NCBI GenBank assembly: GCA_028532855.1
Contig: JAQQAL010000012.1
Span: 1-49,290 of the forward strand
DNA: 49,290 nt
Source of the DNA: Candidatus Thalassospirochaeta sargassi
Lineage (GTDB): Bacteria > Spirochaetota > Spirochaetia > UBA9216
Direction of reading: 5' to 3'
The translations under genes were made by a program, and so were the position numbers. Each line of letters begins with the position of its first letter. The first letter of the stretch is position 1. Below are positions 25,216 to 34,380 of this stretch, piece after piece. Below the pieces are notes generated by a model, which had not been told where the DNA came from, ran no database searches, and was given only the letters and a program-made list of their open reading frames with translations.

Positions 25216-26718
25216 ATGAGTAATGAAAATGTCCTGGAGATGCGCAATGTTCATAAGTCATTTCCGGGAGTTAAAGCACTGAAAGGTGTAGATCTGACTA
25301 TCAAGAAAGGGTCTGTACATGCTTTGATGGGAGAGAACGGAGCAGGTAAATCTACTCTGATGAAGATCCTGTATGGTATTTTTCATCCTGAAGAGGGTGA
25401 GGTTATATTTAAGGGCCAGCCGTATTCTGTTAAGAGTCCCATTGATGCAATTAACAGGGGTATCAGCATGATACCTCAGGAGATCAGTCCCTGTCCTAAC
25501 TTGACTGTAGCAAGTAATGTTTTTTTAGGAAAAGAAATAACTGCAAATGGAGTTAAACTACTGAATCAAAAACAGATGGTTAAAGAAACCCAGGCCCTGT
25601 TTGATGATTTAGGTATAGACATCGATCCTTCGGTAATGATGTCTGAAATTAGTATTGCTAATGCACAGCTTGTGGCTATTGCAACAGCTGTTTCATATAA
25701 TGCAGACCTCGTCATAATGGATGAACCTACCTCCGCCTTGACAGAGAAAGAGATTGATAAGCTCTATGATATCATTCGGGATTTGAGAGATAAGAAGAAA
25801 ATTGCGGTTGTATACATATCTCACAAGCTTGATGAGATTTTTACAATCTGCGATGAAGTGTCTGTTCTTCGTGACGGAGAGTATATCGGTAGTGATTCAA
25901 TAGAGAACTTTGATAAAGATCGTCTTATTTCAATGATGGTTGGACGAACGATGGACGAATTCTTTCATAAGGAGGAAGCCGTAATCGGAGATGTTCTACT
26001 TGAAGTAAAAGATATGAGTCTAAGCAGGAAGTTTAAGAATGTCAGTTTTCAGCTTAAGCAGGGTGAAGTCCTTGGTGTAGCCGGACTGATGGGTGCGGGA
26101 CGAACCGAGGTTATGGAAGCCCTTTTCGGATATAGACCCGCGGACTCAGGTGAAATATTTATAAAGGGTGAAAAAGTTGAAATAAAAGAGCCTATCGATG
26201 CTATCAAGCATGGCATAGCCTTTGTTACCGAAGACAGAAAGCTTACAGGCATTTTTCCCGAGCTTTCTATCAAAGACAACATGATAATGCCGGATATTGA
26301 AAACTATCTTAAAGGCGGACTTCTGGATAGTAAGAAGATAAAAGAAAATTGTCAGACTCAACGTGAAGCTATAGCAATCAAAACACCTACACTTGAACAG
26401 CTTATCAAGAACCTCTCGGGCGGTAACCAGCAGAAGGTGCTGATATCAAGATGGCTGCTTACCACACCGGAGATTCTCATTCTTGACGAACCTACACGCG
26501 GAATTGATGTCGGGGCGAAGTCTGAGATACACAGATTGATTGGTGAGCTTGCAAAGATGGGGAAGAGCATCATTATGATATCATCGGAAATGCCCGAGAT
26601 TCTTTCTATGAGCGATAGAATTATGGTCATGCATGAAGGTAAGTGTTCCGGTGAAATCAGCCGGAAAGATGCTACACAGGAAAAAATACTGGCGCTTGCT
26701 ACCGGCGAGCAGCTTTAA
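25216..26718 (+). CDS. Sugar ABC transporter ATPase, two ABC domains (RbsA/MglA-like)
   Basis: Double-domain ATPase (500 aa) of carbohydrate importers. The first domain has Walker A GENGAGKST near residues 37-45 and Walker B DLVIMDEPTSALT. The second has the degenerate Walker A GLMGAGRTEVM near 291-301, an intact signature LSGGNQQKV near 399, and Walker B ILILDEPTRGID. The signature of domain one (ISIANAQLV) departs from the usual LSVAQQQ. The asymmetry of the two nucleotide sites is normal for the family. It follows the binding-protein gene and precedes the permease by 21 bp. Confidence 0.95.
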   Translation: MSNENVLEMRNVHKSFPGVKALKGVDLTIKKGSVHALMGENGAGKSTLMKILYGIFHPEEGEVIFKGQPYSVKSPIDAINRGISMIPQEISPCPNLTVASNVFLGKEITANGVKLLNQKQMVKETQALFDDLGIDIDPSVMMSEISIANAQLVAIATAVSYNADLVIMDEPTSALTEKEIDKLYDIIRDLRDKKKIAVVYISHKLDEIFTICDEVSVLRDGEYIGSDSIENFDKDRLISMMVGRTMDEFFHKEEAVIGDVLLEVKDMSLSRKFKNVSFQLKQGEVLGVAGLMGAGRTEVMEALFGYRPADSGEIFIKGEKVEIKEPIDAIKHGIAFVTEDRKLTGIFPELSIKDNMIMPDIENYLKGGLLDSKKIKENCQTQREAIAIKTPTLEQLIKNLSGGNQQKVLISRWLLTTPEILILDEPTRGIDVGAKSEIHRLIGELAKMGKSIIMISSEMPEILSMSDRIMVMHEGKCSGEISRKDATQEKILALATGEQL

Positions 26719-26739
26719 CTCTAGGGAGGTTATAAAACA

Positions 26740-27729
26740 ATGGCTCAGCAAAAAATTATAAGCAGGCCCTCACTTGGTGCCTTCATGAATAAATACGGTA
26801 TAGTAGTAATTTTTATCGGTTTATGCGTTATATTATCGATAGTTTCACCGGCATTCCTTTCAATAAGGAATATAACAAACGTAATCAGGCAGGTCTCGAT
26901 CATTGGAATCGTCTCAATGGGTGTTACATTCTGTATCATAACCACTGGTATTGACCTTTCTTCCGGTTCAATGATTGCACTGATTTCGGTAGTAGTTGCT
27001 TCGATGTCGCAGAATGCAGTCAGTGACAGTCAGCCTATTTCAATTGTTATGCCTATCTTGTTTGCAATTCTGATTTCGCTTGCATTGGGTGCAATTCTTG
27101 GAACCATAAACGGTTCACTGACCGCGTTCGGAAAGATTCCGCCTTTTATCGCAACCCTTGGTATGATGACTGCGGCAAAGGGTGCGGCAGCGTTGTACAC
27201 ACAAGGTCGACCGGTTGGTAATTTGAAAGATGCATTTACCTTCATCGGTACCGGAAGTTTTATAGGTATTCCTATTCCTATCTGGATCTATATTGTGATG
27301 GCTGTTCTTTCACATATCCTTTTGAGTAAAACGAAATTCGGACGACATGTTTTTGCCATAGGCGGAAATGAACAGGCCGCGCGAATATGCGGAATAAATG
27401 TTGAAAAGACCCTTGTGAAGGTTTATGCCTACGCAGGATTTCTTACTGCAGTTTCAGCTATTATGTTGACAGCCCGTACCTCTGCCGGTAACCCTACATA
27501 TGGTCTGGCCTATGAGCTTGATGCTATTGCGTCAACTGTTATAGGCGGTACCTCACTTTCGGGTGGTATTGGATCGATTCCGTTCTGTGTTATCGGTGCA
27601 TTGATTATCGGTGTTTTGAATAACGGTATGGACCTTCTCGGGGTTAATGCTTACTGGCAGCAAATTGTGAAAGGTTTCATCATCGTTATCGCAGTTCTCA
27701 TTGATGCCCGGAAGCAGAAAAGAAAATAA
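26740..27729 (+). CDS. Sugar ABC transporter permease (RbsC-like)
   Basis: Integral membrane permease (329 aa, BPD_transp_2 type) with about eight to ten helices. Family segments are GVTFCIITTGIDLSSGS near residues 61-77 and FAIGGNEQAARICGINV near 206-222. It presumably forms a homodimer with the ATPase at 25216. A ribosome-binding site (TAGGGAGG) precedes the start. Confidence 0.94.
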   Translation: MAQQKIISRPSLGAFMNKYGIVVIFIGLCVILSIVSPAFLSIRNITNVIRQVSIIGIVSMGVTFCIITTGIDLSSGSMIALISVVVASMSQNAVSDSQPISIVMPILFAILISLALGAILGTINGSLTAFGKIPPFIATLGMMTAAKGAAALYTQGRPVGNLKDAFTFIGTGSFIGIPIPIWIYIVMAVLSHILLSKTKFGRHVFAIGGNEQAARICGINVEKTLVKVYAYAGFLTAVSAIMLTARTSAGNPTYGLAYELDAIASTVIGGTSLSGGIGSIPFCVIGALIIGVLNNGMDLLGVNAYWQQIVKGFIIVIAVLIDARKQKRK

Positions 27730-27778
27730 TCAGTTTTTAATTAAGATTCTCCCGGTGATGCCGTGAGAGGAGTAGATT

Positions 27779-28462
27779 ATGGCAGTTATAACAATTTCAA
27801 GAAAACTAGGCAGTATGGGTACCTATGTAGGTAAAAAACTGGCAGAAAAGCTCGGATATGATTATGTTGATAAGATAGGTCTTTCAAAGATAATGAAAGA
27901 ATATGGATTCAGCAAATTTGATAATATCTACGATACAGTCCCCGGTTTCTGGGAAAAATATGATCAATATCGTGATATGACGATAAATTTTCTCGCAGAA
28001 GTAATTCTCGCCGTTGCTCATCATGACAATGTGGTTATTGCGGGGCGGGGAAGTTTTGGTCTGCTGGACATGTTTTCCGATGTAATAAATATCAGAATTA
28101 AAGCCCCTGAAGCCTGCAGAATACACAGGCTGATGGAAGACCGGAATATTTCAGAACCAGAAGCAAAGAAAGTGATCAAGGCAAATGACAGGGTCAGACG
28201 ATCGTTTGTAGAGTCTGATTTCCGATTCGATTATAATAATTCAACTGAATTCGATTTGATCCTTGATACCAGTATCATACCCCCTGATATGTGTGTAGAC
28301 TGGCTGGCGCAGGCTTATGAAGTCACAAATGGAAAGAGAGATGATGATAGGCCTAGCGTTACATCAATTGGTGTAGAAAAAGTCCTTGTAAAGCATGTTG
28401 ATGAGATGCTTGAGCGCTTTAGGGAAAATCAGGATCCTATTGTAAAGCAAACAGAGACTTGA
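27779..28462 (+). CDS. Cytidylate-kinase-like protein
   Basis: Soluble protein (227 aa) of the cytidylate-kinase-like (AAK) family. The N-terminal ITISRKLGSMGTYVGKKLAE is a family-type P-loop in which the canonical GKS/T is replaced by GTYVGKK. VVIAGRGSFGLL near residues 85-96 and RIKAPEACRIHRL near 106-118 match nucleotide-kinase-like lid regions. The substrate is unknown. It is the last gene of the importer operon, 49 bp after the permease with its own ribosome-binding site (AGAGGAG) and followed by a terminator, so a role linked to the imported sugar is plausible. It may phosphorylate a small metabolite or have a regulatory function. Confidence 0.75.
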   Translation: MAVITISRKLGSMGTYVGKKLAEKLGYDYVDKIGLSKIMKEYGFSKFDNIYDTVPGFWEKYDQYRDMTINFLAEVILAVAHHDNVVIAGRGSFGLLDMFSDVINIRIKAPEACRIHRLMEDRNISEPEAKKVIKANDRVRRSFVESDFRFDYNNSTEFDLILDTSIIPPDMCVDWLAQAYEVTNGKRDDDRPSVTSIGVEKVLVKHVDEMLERFRENQDPIVKQTET

Positions 28463-28489
28463 TTCTCGTAATCTGAAAATGAGAAACCC

Positions 28490-28528
28490 AACCCCGTAGA
28501 GTCAGGACTTTGCGGGGTTTTTCTTTTT
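28490..28528. terminator. Strong, probably bidirectional terminator
   Basis: AACCCCGTA (28490-28498) pairs with TGCGGGGTT (28511-28519), one wobble pair, followed on + by TTTTCTTTTT. It ends the importer operon and overlaps the stop codon of the convergent LacI gene. Confidence 0.88.
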
Positions 28529-29527
28529 ACGGGTAGTTTTTCGGATGATGAGGGAGGGTTCAAGCAGGATTCTCTGTGGATAATAAGACAGACCTTTATT
28601 AATGCAGTCTACCTCTTCAAGGAGCAGGTTTGTCATGATTCTGCCGATACTGTATTTTGGCTGTTTTACTGTTGTTAGATCTATATTGGGAAGTCTGGAA
28701 ACTGTGATATCGTCAAAACCTATCACACCGATATCCTTCCCTTCTTTTATCTTGTGTTCATTGAGATATTTGAGCACTCCTAGCGCAATAACGTCATTAC
28801 CGGCCATTACTGCATCCGTCTCGGGATGAGTTTCTATAATATGTGAAAAACTCTCATATCCGGAGTCGATATTGTAATCACCGTAGAAAATCATCGATTT
28901 GCAGGATTTGTCTTCGATATTGTTATAAGATTGAAAAAAACCTTCGCTCCTCTGTAATGCTGCTATTGAGTTTTCAGGTCCCGGCAGAAGTACAGGGTGT
29001 TTATATCCGCACTCCTTAAGATGCTCTCCGGCTAACCGGCCTGCCATTATATTATCACTTTCTACCGAGGAGAAGGCCTGGGTGCCGTGCCAGCTTTCAA
29101 AGCCGACAATTGGAACTTCAGCAGAACTAAAAAGTTTGGAAAAACTATTATTGACTGTCTTTGCTATTATACCGGCTACCTGTTTTTCAAGAAGGGTGTG
29201 TAGATACTCTTCCTCTTTTTTCTCATCCCAGTTGGTTATGCAGATAAATGTATCGTACCCATGGTCTTTAGCGGTCTGAATTACCCCGGTTGTAATCTCT
29301 CCAAAAACTGGATTGATAATATCAGGCATTATAACCCCGATTGTGTTAGTGTTTTTGCTGACCAGTCCTTTTGCCAGTGTGTTGGGCTGATATCCCATAT
29401 CTTTTGCAGTTTTTTCAACGAGTTTCCTGGTTTTTTCGCTCACGCCCGGTTTATTGTTCAACGCACGTGATACAGACGAAAAGTTCAGATCAAGTCGGGT
29501 AGCTATGTCCTTTATTGTAACGCTCAT
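28502..29527 (-). CDS. LacI-family repressor, second of two paralogues
   Basis: Repressor (341 aa from the start chosen): LacI helix-turn-helix (VTIKDIATRLDLNFSSVSRALNN) plus sugar-binding-type sensor. The frame is open to 29569, but the conserved family start MSVTIKDI is at 29527, with GGAT upstream. Hand alignment with the LacI at 21965 gives about 44 identities in the first 60 residues, with the recognition helix unchanged. It is divergent from iolB, with two AAACGTTT sites between them. A probable local duplication; the two may respond to different inositol metabolites. Confidence 0.93.
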   Translation of the reverse strand: MSVTIKDIATRLDLNFSSVSRALNNKPGVSEKTRKLVEKTAKDMGYQPNTLAKGLVSKNTNTIGVIMPDIINPVFGEITTGVIQTAKDHGYDTFICITNWDEKKEEEYLHTLLEKQVAGIIAKTVNNSFSKLFSSAEVPIVGFESWHGTQAFSSVESDNIMAGRLAGEHLKECGYKHPVLLPGPENSIAALQRSEGFFQSYNNIEDKSCKSMIFYGDYNIDSGYESFSHIIETHPETDAVMAGNDVIALGVLKYLNEHKIKEGKDIGVIGFDDITVSRLPNIDLTTVKQPKYSIGRIMTNLLLEEVDCINKGLSYYPQRILLEPSLIIRKTTRKKKNPAKS

Positions 29528-29845
29528 ACTTTTATCCAACTTAATATATAATTCGTGGAATTGAAACAAAGAAAAGGTTGAAACCTTTAAAAGAAAGCAA
29601 ACGTTTGACTCCCTTGGACTAATTTAAACATTAATGCGGCTATAAGTCAAATTTAAAATTTCTGATTCTCTGGTGCAAAAATCACCCGTCCTCTTGGAAA
29701 AAACGGCATAATTTATATTAAAATACCGGGAAAAAGTATCGAAAAAAATGGTTATTTTATACGAAAGAATTTGACAAATAATTAAAAGGGTTATAGGATT
29801 CAATAAACAGAGAAAACGTTTGCTCTCTGCCTGAAAGGAGTTTAT
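29528..29845. promoter_or_regulatory. Divergent lacI/iolB control region with two operators and a promoter
   Basis: CAAACGTTTG (29598-29607) sits nearer the LacI gene. AAACGTTT (29814-29821), within the near-palindrome AGAAAACGTTTGCT, follows the iol promoter TTGACA (29771-29776), 17 bases, TAGGAT (29794-29799). A third inverted repeat, AAAGGTT-GA-AACCTTT (29573-29588), lies close to the LacI promoter region. The remainder (about 29625-29760) is AT-rich with no gene. Confidence 0.8.
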
Positions 29846-30652
29846 ATGGATTTGGAAGCAAAAAATAAGATTAGAAATAAAGATGGATTTAAACCCGGAT
29901 ATACAGAGATTGTATCTAAAGAATCAAATCCTGAAATGCTGATGACCTTCGGTGTACTTAATATGAAAGCCGGGGACAGCTATTCAAATGATGAGAATCT
30001 TGAGAGGATTTATGTTCTGCTTCAGGGGGAAGCTGAACTTAATTACGATGGTAACGAAGTAATCGTACAGCGTGATAACCTTTATGACCATGATCCCCGG
30101 ACACTGCACCTCCCTCCCGGTATCAAGGTTGATATTAAGGCACTTACAGACAATACGGAATTTACCGTCCATAGAACAGAAAATGACAAGACCTTTCCAT
30201 CAAAGCTTTACGGTTCTGAGGAACTTGTAAACGAGGTGAGGGGGAAGGGGACAATGAATGAAACAGGAACCCGCCTTGTTAGAACAATAATAGATTACTC
30301 AATCGATCCTAAAGCCAACTTCATGATAGGCGAAGATGTTCAATATCCCGGAAAATGGGCAGGCTTTCCCTCTCACTCACACGATCAGCCGGAAATCTAT
30401 TTTTACAGATTTCTACCTGAAAACGGGTTCGGGCTGCTGAAGTTAGGTGATCAGGGGGTTTGTCTTGAACAGAACGATACCTGTGTTATTCCAGTCAACC
30501 TTGTTCATCCGCAGGTAGCTGCCCCGGGATATGCAATGTATTTTCTCTGGGTGATACGTCACCTTGATGGTAATCCCTATCTGGGGCCTGATTTCGAAGA
30601 ACAGCATCTCTGGGCTGAAAAGCCTGATGCAAAAATCTGGCCGGACAAATAG
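29846..30652 (+). CDS. iolB: 5-deoxy-glucuronate isomerase
   Basis: Soluble bicupin enzyme (268 aa) converting 5-deoxy-D-glucuronate to 5-dehydro-2-deoxy-D-gluconate in myo-inositol catabolism. The metal-binding cupin segment SHSHDQPEIYFYRF near residues 175-188 and GDSYSNDENLERIYVLLQGEA near 43-63 are diagnostic, and length is normal. First gene of the iolBCJDGE operon, preceded by AAGGAG and the LacI-controlled promoter. The following kinase starts 9 bp after its stop. Confidence 0.95.
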   Translation: MDLEAKNKIRNKDGFKPGYTEIVSKESNPEMLMTFGVLNMKAGDSYSNDENLERIYVLLQGEAELNYDGNEVIVQRDNLYDHDPRTLHLPPGIKVDIKALTDNTEFTVHRTENDKTFPSKLYGSEELVNEVRGKGTMNETGTRLVRTIIDYSIDPKANFMIGEDVQYPGKWAGFPSHSHDQPEIYFYRFLPENGFGLLKLGDQGVCLEQNDTCVIPVNLVHPQVAAPGYAMYFLWVIRHLDGNPYLGPDFEEQHLWAEKPDAKIWPDK

Positions 30653-30661
30653 GAGAAGCTG

Positions 30662-31654
30662 ATGCTGGAATTCGGTGAAAATAAGTCAATAGATGTCGTA
30701 TGTCTCGGACGGGCCGGTATTGATTTAAATGCAGCCCAGATGAATGTTCCTATGGAAGAGAACATGACCTTTAGAAAAACTGTCGGAGGCTCCCCTGCAA
30801 ACATTGCAGTTGCCTGTTCGAAGTACAATTTGAAGGTAGGTTTCATAGGGCGAGTATCCGATGACCAGCATGGACGTTATATCAGATCGTATTTTGAATC
30901 CAAGGGAATTAATACCGAAAGCCTGATTACAGACCAGGACGGCGGTATGATAGGTCTTGCATTTACCGAGATTAAATCGCCGAAGGACAGCAGTTATATT
31001 CTGCACCGTGATAATGTGGCTGATCTGAACTTAAGCGTAGATGATATTGATGAGGAGTATATCCGAAATACAAAGCTCCTTGTTGTTTCAGGGACAGCGC
31101 TCTCGAAGAGTCCTTCCAGAGAGGCTGTCTTTGCGGCCCTCGAATATGCTGAGAAGCATGATACACGGGTAATGCTTGATATTGATTACAGGAATTATAC
31201 CTGGAAGTCTGCAGTCGAAAGTGGAATATATCTGTCTTTATGCGCTGAAAAATGCGACATAATAGTAGGAACCCGGGAAGAGTTTGACATGCTTGAGATG
31301 TTTTCAAATCCCGGAAACAGAGAAGACGCTCTTACAGCTGGAAAATGGTTCGGTTATAAGGCACGGGTTGTTATTGTTAAACACGGAAAAGATGGTTCTT
31401 TTGCCTATTCCAGCGACGGTTCGGTTACAGAAGGCGCTGTTTTTCCTGTCACACCGCTTAAAACAATGGGTGCCGGAGATTCATATGCCGGTGGTCTGAT
31501 TTTCGGCATGCTTGACGGAAGAACAATCAGCGAGGCGATGGAAATTGGTGCGGGTGCTGCTGCAATTGTTGTGCAAAGCCCCGACTGTTCCGAATCAATG
31601 CCCTCTCTGCAGGAAGTCCGCGACTTCATCGACGGTTACAGGTCCGGACTGTAA
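30662..31654 (+). CDS. iolC: 5-dehydro-2-deoxygluconokinase
   Basis: PfkB-family sugar kinase (330 aa) phosphorylating 5-dehydro-2-deoxy-D-gluconate. It has the PfkB N-terminal glycine motif GGSPANIAVA near residues 42-51 and the C-terminal catalytic motif GAGDSYAGGLIFG near 267-279 with the base Asp. Ribosome-binding site AGGAG precedes the start. The aldolase ATG begins two bases after its stop, so the two are coupled. Confidence 0.95.
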   Translation: MLEFGENKSIDVVCLGRAGIDLNAAQMNVPMEENMTFRKTVGGSPANIAVACSKYNLKVGFIGRVSDDQHGRYIRSYFESKGINTESLITDQDGGMIGLAFTEIKSPKDSSYILHRDNVADLNLSVDDIDEEYIRNTKLLVVSGTALSKSPSREAVFAALEYAEKHDTRVMLDIDYRNYTWKSAVESGIYLSLCAEKCDIIVGTREEFDMLEMFSNPGNREDALTAGKWFGYKARVVIVKHGKDGSFAYSSDGSVTEGAVFPVTPLKTMGAGDSYAGGLIFGMLDGRTISEAMEIGAGAAAIVVQSPDCSESMPSLQEVRDFIDGYRSGL

Positions 31655-31655
31655 T

Positions 31656-32498
31656 ATGCTTGCAAATATGACGGAGTACTTGAAGGCAGCATCTATGAGC
31701 AGCCGGATTGTACCTGGGTTCAATGTTTTCGGGTATGAGGATGCCGCAGCAGTCATCAGGGCGGCGGAACGTTTTAACGCGCCGGTAATTCTTATGTCCA
31801 ACAGCGATTCAGTCGAGCATATCGACCCGCGTCACAGCGCGGATTTGTTTCGATCACTGGCCGAATCGACCGAAATTCCTGTCATTATCCATTTAGACCA
31901 TGCGAAAACGCTAGAACTCATTTTGCATGCAGTTGATTCCGGTTACACATCGGTTATGTACGACGGCTCAGCCCTTCCGCTGGAAGAGAATATTGAGAAC
32001 ACCTGCCGTGTCCTGGATATTGCATCGAAGAAGGGGGTTTCAGTTGAGGCTGAACTCGGATCCGTCCCTTATACGGACAGAAATGCGGATGTTAAGTCCA
32101 TTCTGACTGATCCGTCTGAGGCGGGGGAGTTTATTGAAAAAGCGCCGGTTAACGCGCTTGCTGTTGCTGTAGGTTCACTGCACAGGATGCAGGAGAAAGC
32201 AGCAAAGCTGGATTTTGAGCGGCTTGCCGCTATTGAAAGCTATACCGATGTTCCACTGGTAATACACGGTGCATCAGGTATTGTCGAAGAGGATTTCATC
32301 AGACTCCTTCCGACAAGGGTAGGAAAGGTTAATATTGGGACCGTCCTGCGAATGGCTTTCGGAAAGTCACTGAAAGAGGAAATAGCAGAAAAACCTGAAG
32401 AATATGATCGGGTTAAGCTGTTCAAAAAACCAATGCAGGCGGTAGAGGCTGCCGCTGTAGAAAACTACCGGCTTCTAGGCTGGGAAGAGATTTGTTAA
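31656..32498 (+). CDS. iolJ: Class II aldolase (2-deoxy-5-keto-gluconate-6-phosphate aldolase)
   Basis: Class II fructose-bisphosphate-aldolase-type enzyme (280 aa). HLDHAKT (near residues 83-89) carries Zn-binding and catalytic residues; EAELGSVPYT and IHGASGI are further metal and substrate loops. In this operon it should split DKG-6-phosphate into dihydroxyacetone phosphate and malonate semialdehyde. I place the start at ATG 31656 because the longer open frame overlaps the 3' half of iolC and its added residues are unlike aldolases; a second ATG at 31668 is possible. The malonate semialdehyde product would normally go to IolA, which is not in this window. Confidence 0.9.
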   Translation: MLANMTEYLKAASMSSRIVPGFNVFGYEDAAAVIRAAERFNAPVILMSNSDSVEHIDPRHSADLFRSLAESTEIPVIIHLDHAKTLELILHAVDSGYTSVMYDGSALPLEENIENTCRVLDIASKKGVSVEAELGSVPYTDRNADVKSILTDPSEAGEFIEKAPVNALAVAVGSLHRMQEKAAKLDFERLAAIESYTDVPLVIHGASGIVEEDFIRLLPTRVGKVNIGTVLRMAFGKSLKEEIAEKPEEYDRVKLFKKPMQAVEAAAVENYRLLGWEEIC

Positions 32499-32507
32499 GG
32501 AGTAATT

Positions 32508-34370
32508 ATGGAAACAGTTAGACTTACTATGTCACAGGCGCTGGTAAAATTTTTAGATAACCAGTATCTGAACTTTGACGGTGAAGAAATAAAATTTGTA
32601 GAGGGTGTAATCGGAATTTTCGGTCACGGTATAGTAGTAGGACTCGGTGAAGCTCTTGAGGACAAGAGTCATTCACTGAAGTTTATTCAGGGAAAGAGCG
32701 AGCAGGGAATGGCTCACATTGCGATGGGTTTTGCAAAGCAGAAGAAAAGACGCCAGATTATGGCAGTTACTTCTTCAATCGGACCCGGCGCCCTGAATAT
32801 GGTTACAGCAGCGGGAACTGCAACTGCAAACAGAATACCGGTTTTATTCCTCCCCGCCGATTCATACGGCAACCGTCAGCCTGATCCTGTTCTTCAGCAG
32901 ATTGAGAACAGCTTTGACCACAATATTACAGCAAACGATGCGTTCAAACCCGTAAGTAAATACTGGGACAGAATAGCAAGGCCCGAGCAGCTGATGAGCG
33001 CAATGATAAACGCAATGCGTGTTCTTACAAGCCCTGCTGATACCGGAGCAGTAACAATCTGTCTGCCGCAGGACGTTCAGGGTGAAGCATATGACTATCC
33101 CGTGGAATTCTTCGAAAAACGTGTGCATTTCAACCAGCGTCGCTGCCTTGATGAAGCTGCACTCAGCCGTCTTGCCGCCAGAATCTCGCAAGCAAAGAAA
33201 CCATTCATCATCTGCGGAGGAGGAGTTAAATATTCCGAGGCAGGCGATGCCCTGAATACATTCTGTACTGAGTTCAGCATTCCCTTCGGCGAAACCCAGG
33301 CCGGTAAAAGCACCCTGCCTGCCGACAACGAGTTCAACCTTGGCGGAGCAGGTGTAACCGGAACCCTGTCTGCGAACAGGATTGCGAAGGACGCCGACCT
33401 TATTATCGGTATCGGAACAAGGCTGAATGACTTCTGTACATCATCAAAATCAGCTTACAGATATGATGTTGAAATGGTTACCATAAATGTTAATGATATG
33501 GACGCCTACAAGATGAACGCAGCTCCCTTTTTTGCCGACGCAAAGCTTGCATTGCAGCAGCTTACAGTAGAACTCAAAAAACAGGGATATAAATCAGCAT
33601 ACAAAACTGAATATGCCGACGCAAAGGCCGAATGGGCAAAGGAGCTAGACAGATTATTCAGCATCGAGAAGGCTGACGGGCTTGCACAGTCAACAGTACT
33701 CGGCGTCCTGAGCCGTGACCTCGTTGAGAAGGATTCAATCGTAGTTTCCGCCTCCGGTTCGCTCCCTAGTGATTGCCAGCGAGTATGGAACACTAATTCT
33801 CATAACGCATACCATGCTGAATACGCTTTCTCCTGTATGGGGTATGAGGTTGCAGGCGCCATAGGGGCCAAGCTTGCCGAACCAGAACGCGAGGTTTACG
33901 TAATGGTAGGCGACGGCGGATTTTTGATGCTCCATACAGAGCTTGTTACTGCCCTGCAGGAGGGGATTAAGATCAATATTGTTCTTCTTGACAACAGCGG
34001 TTTCCAGTGTATTCATAATCTTCAGAGAAGCCAGGGAATTCCCAGTTTCGCAAACGAGTTCCGCTATAGAGAAAGCGATACCGATAGGCTTACCGGCGAT
34101 ACACTGCCAATAAACTTTGCAAAGCTTGCTGAAGCATATGGAGCGAAGGGATTTGAAGCGAAAAGTGTTGAAGAGCTCAAGTCGCTCTTCCCGGAACTGA
34201 AAAAGTCCAAGACTCTAAACCTCATTGATGTAAAGGTTCTGCCCGGCACAATGACTGAAGGTTATGAAGCCTGGTGGCGTGTGGGGACTGCCCAGGTGTC
34301 TTCACATCCCGAGGTTGAAAAAGCAGCCGAGAAAATAGCTGAAAAATCTTCACAGATAAAGCAGTTTTAA
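32508..34370 (+). CDS. iolD: 3D-(3,5/4)-trihydroxycyclohexane-1,2-dione hydrolase
   Basis: ThDP-dependent ring-opening hydrolase of inositol catabolism (620 aa), giving 5-deoxy-glucuronate. The N-terminal ThDP domain includes FGHGIVVGLGEAL and KSEQGMAHIAMGFA; the central domain DADLIIGIGTRLNDF; the C-terminal ThDP motif is GDGGFLMLHTEL, ending LLDNSGFQ. Length is normal for IolD. It starts after TAAGGAG, 9 bp behind iolJ. Confidence 0.96.
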   Translation: METVRLTMSQALVKFLDNQYLNFDGEEIKFVEGVIGIFGHGIVVGLGEALEDKSHSLKFIQGKSEQGMAHIAMGFAKQKKRRQIMAVTSSIGPGALNMVTAAGTATANRIPVLFLPADSYGNRQPDPVLQQIENSFDHNITANDAFKPVSKYWDRIARPEQLMSAMINAMRVLTSPADTGAVTICLPQDVQGEAYDYPVEFFEKRVHFNQRRCLDEAALSRLAARISQAKKPFIICGGGVKYSEAGDALNTFCTEFSIPFGETQAGKSTLPADNEFNLGGAGVTGTLSANRIAKDADLIIGIGTRLNDFCTSSKSAYRYDVEMVTINVNDMDAYKMNAAPFFADAKLALQQLTVELKKQGYKSAYKTEYADAKAEWAKELDRLFSIEKADGLAQSTVLGVLSRDLVEKDSIVVSASGSLPSDCQRVWNTNSHNAYHAEYAFSCMGYEVAGAIGAKLAEPEREVYVMVGDGGFLMLHTELVTALQEGIKINIVLLDNSGFQCIHNLQRSQGIPSFANEFRYRESDTDRLTGDTLPINFAKLAEAYGAKGFEAKSVEELKSLFPELKKSKTLNLIDVKVLPGTMTEGYEAWWRVGTAQVSSHPEVEKAAEKIAEKSSQIKQF

Positions 34371-34380
34371 GGAGAGTTAG

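Noticed and set aside
31512-32498. Longer 328-residue version of the IolJ aldolase
   Set aside because: The added region overlaps the 3' end of iolC in another frame and does not resemble aldolases; ATG 31656 couples to the iolC stop.
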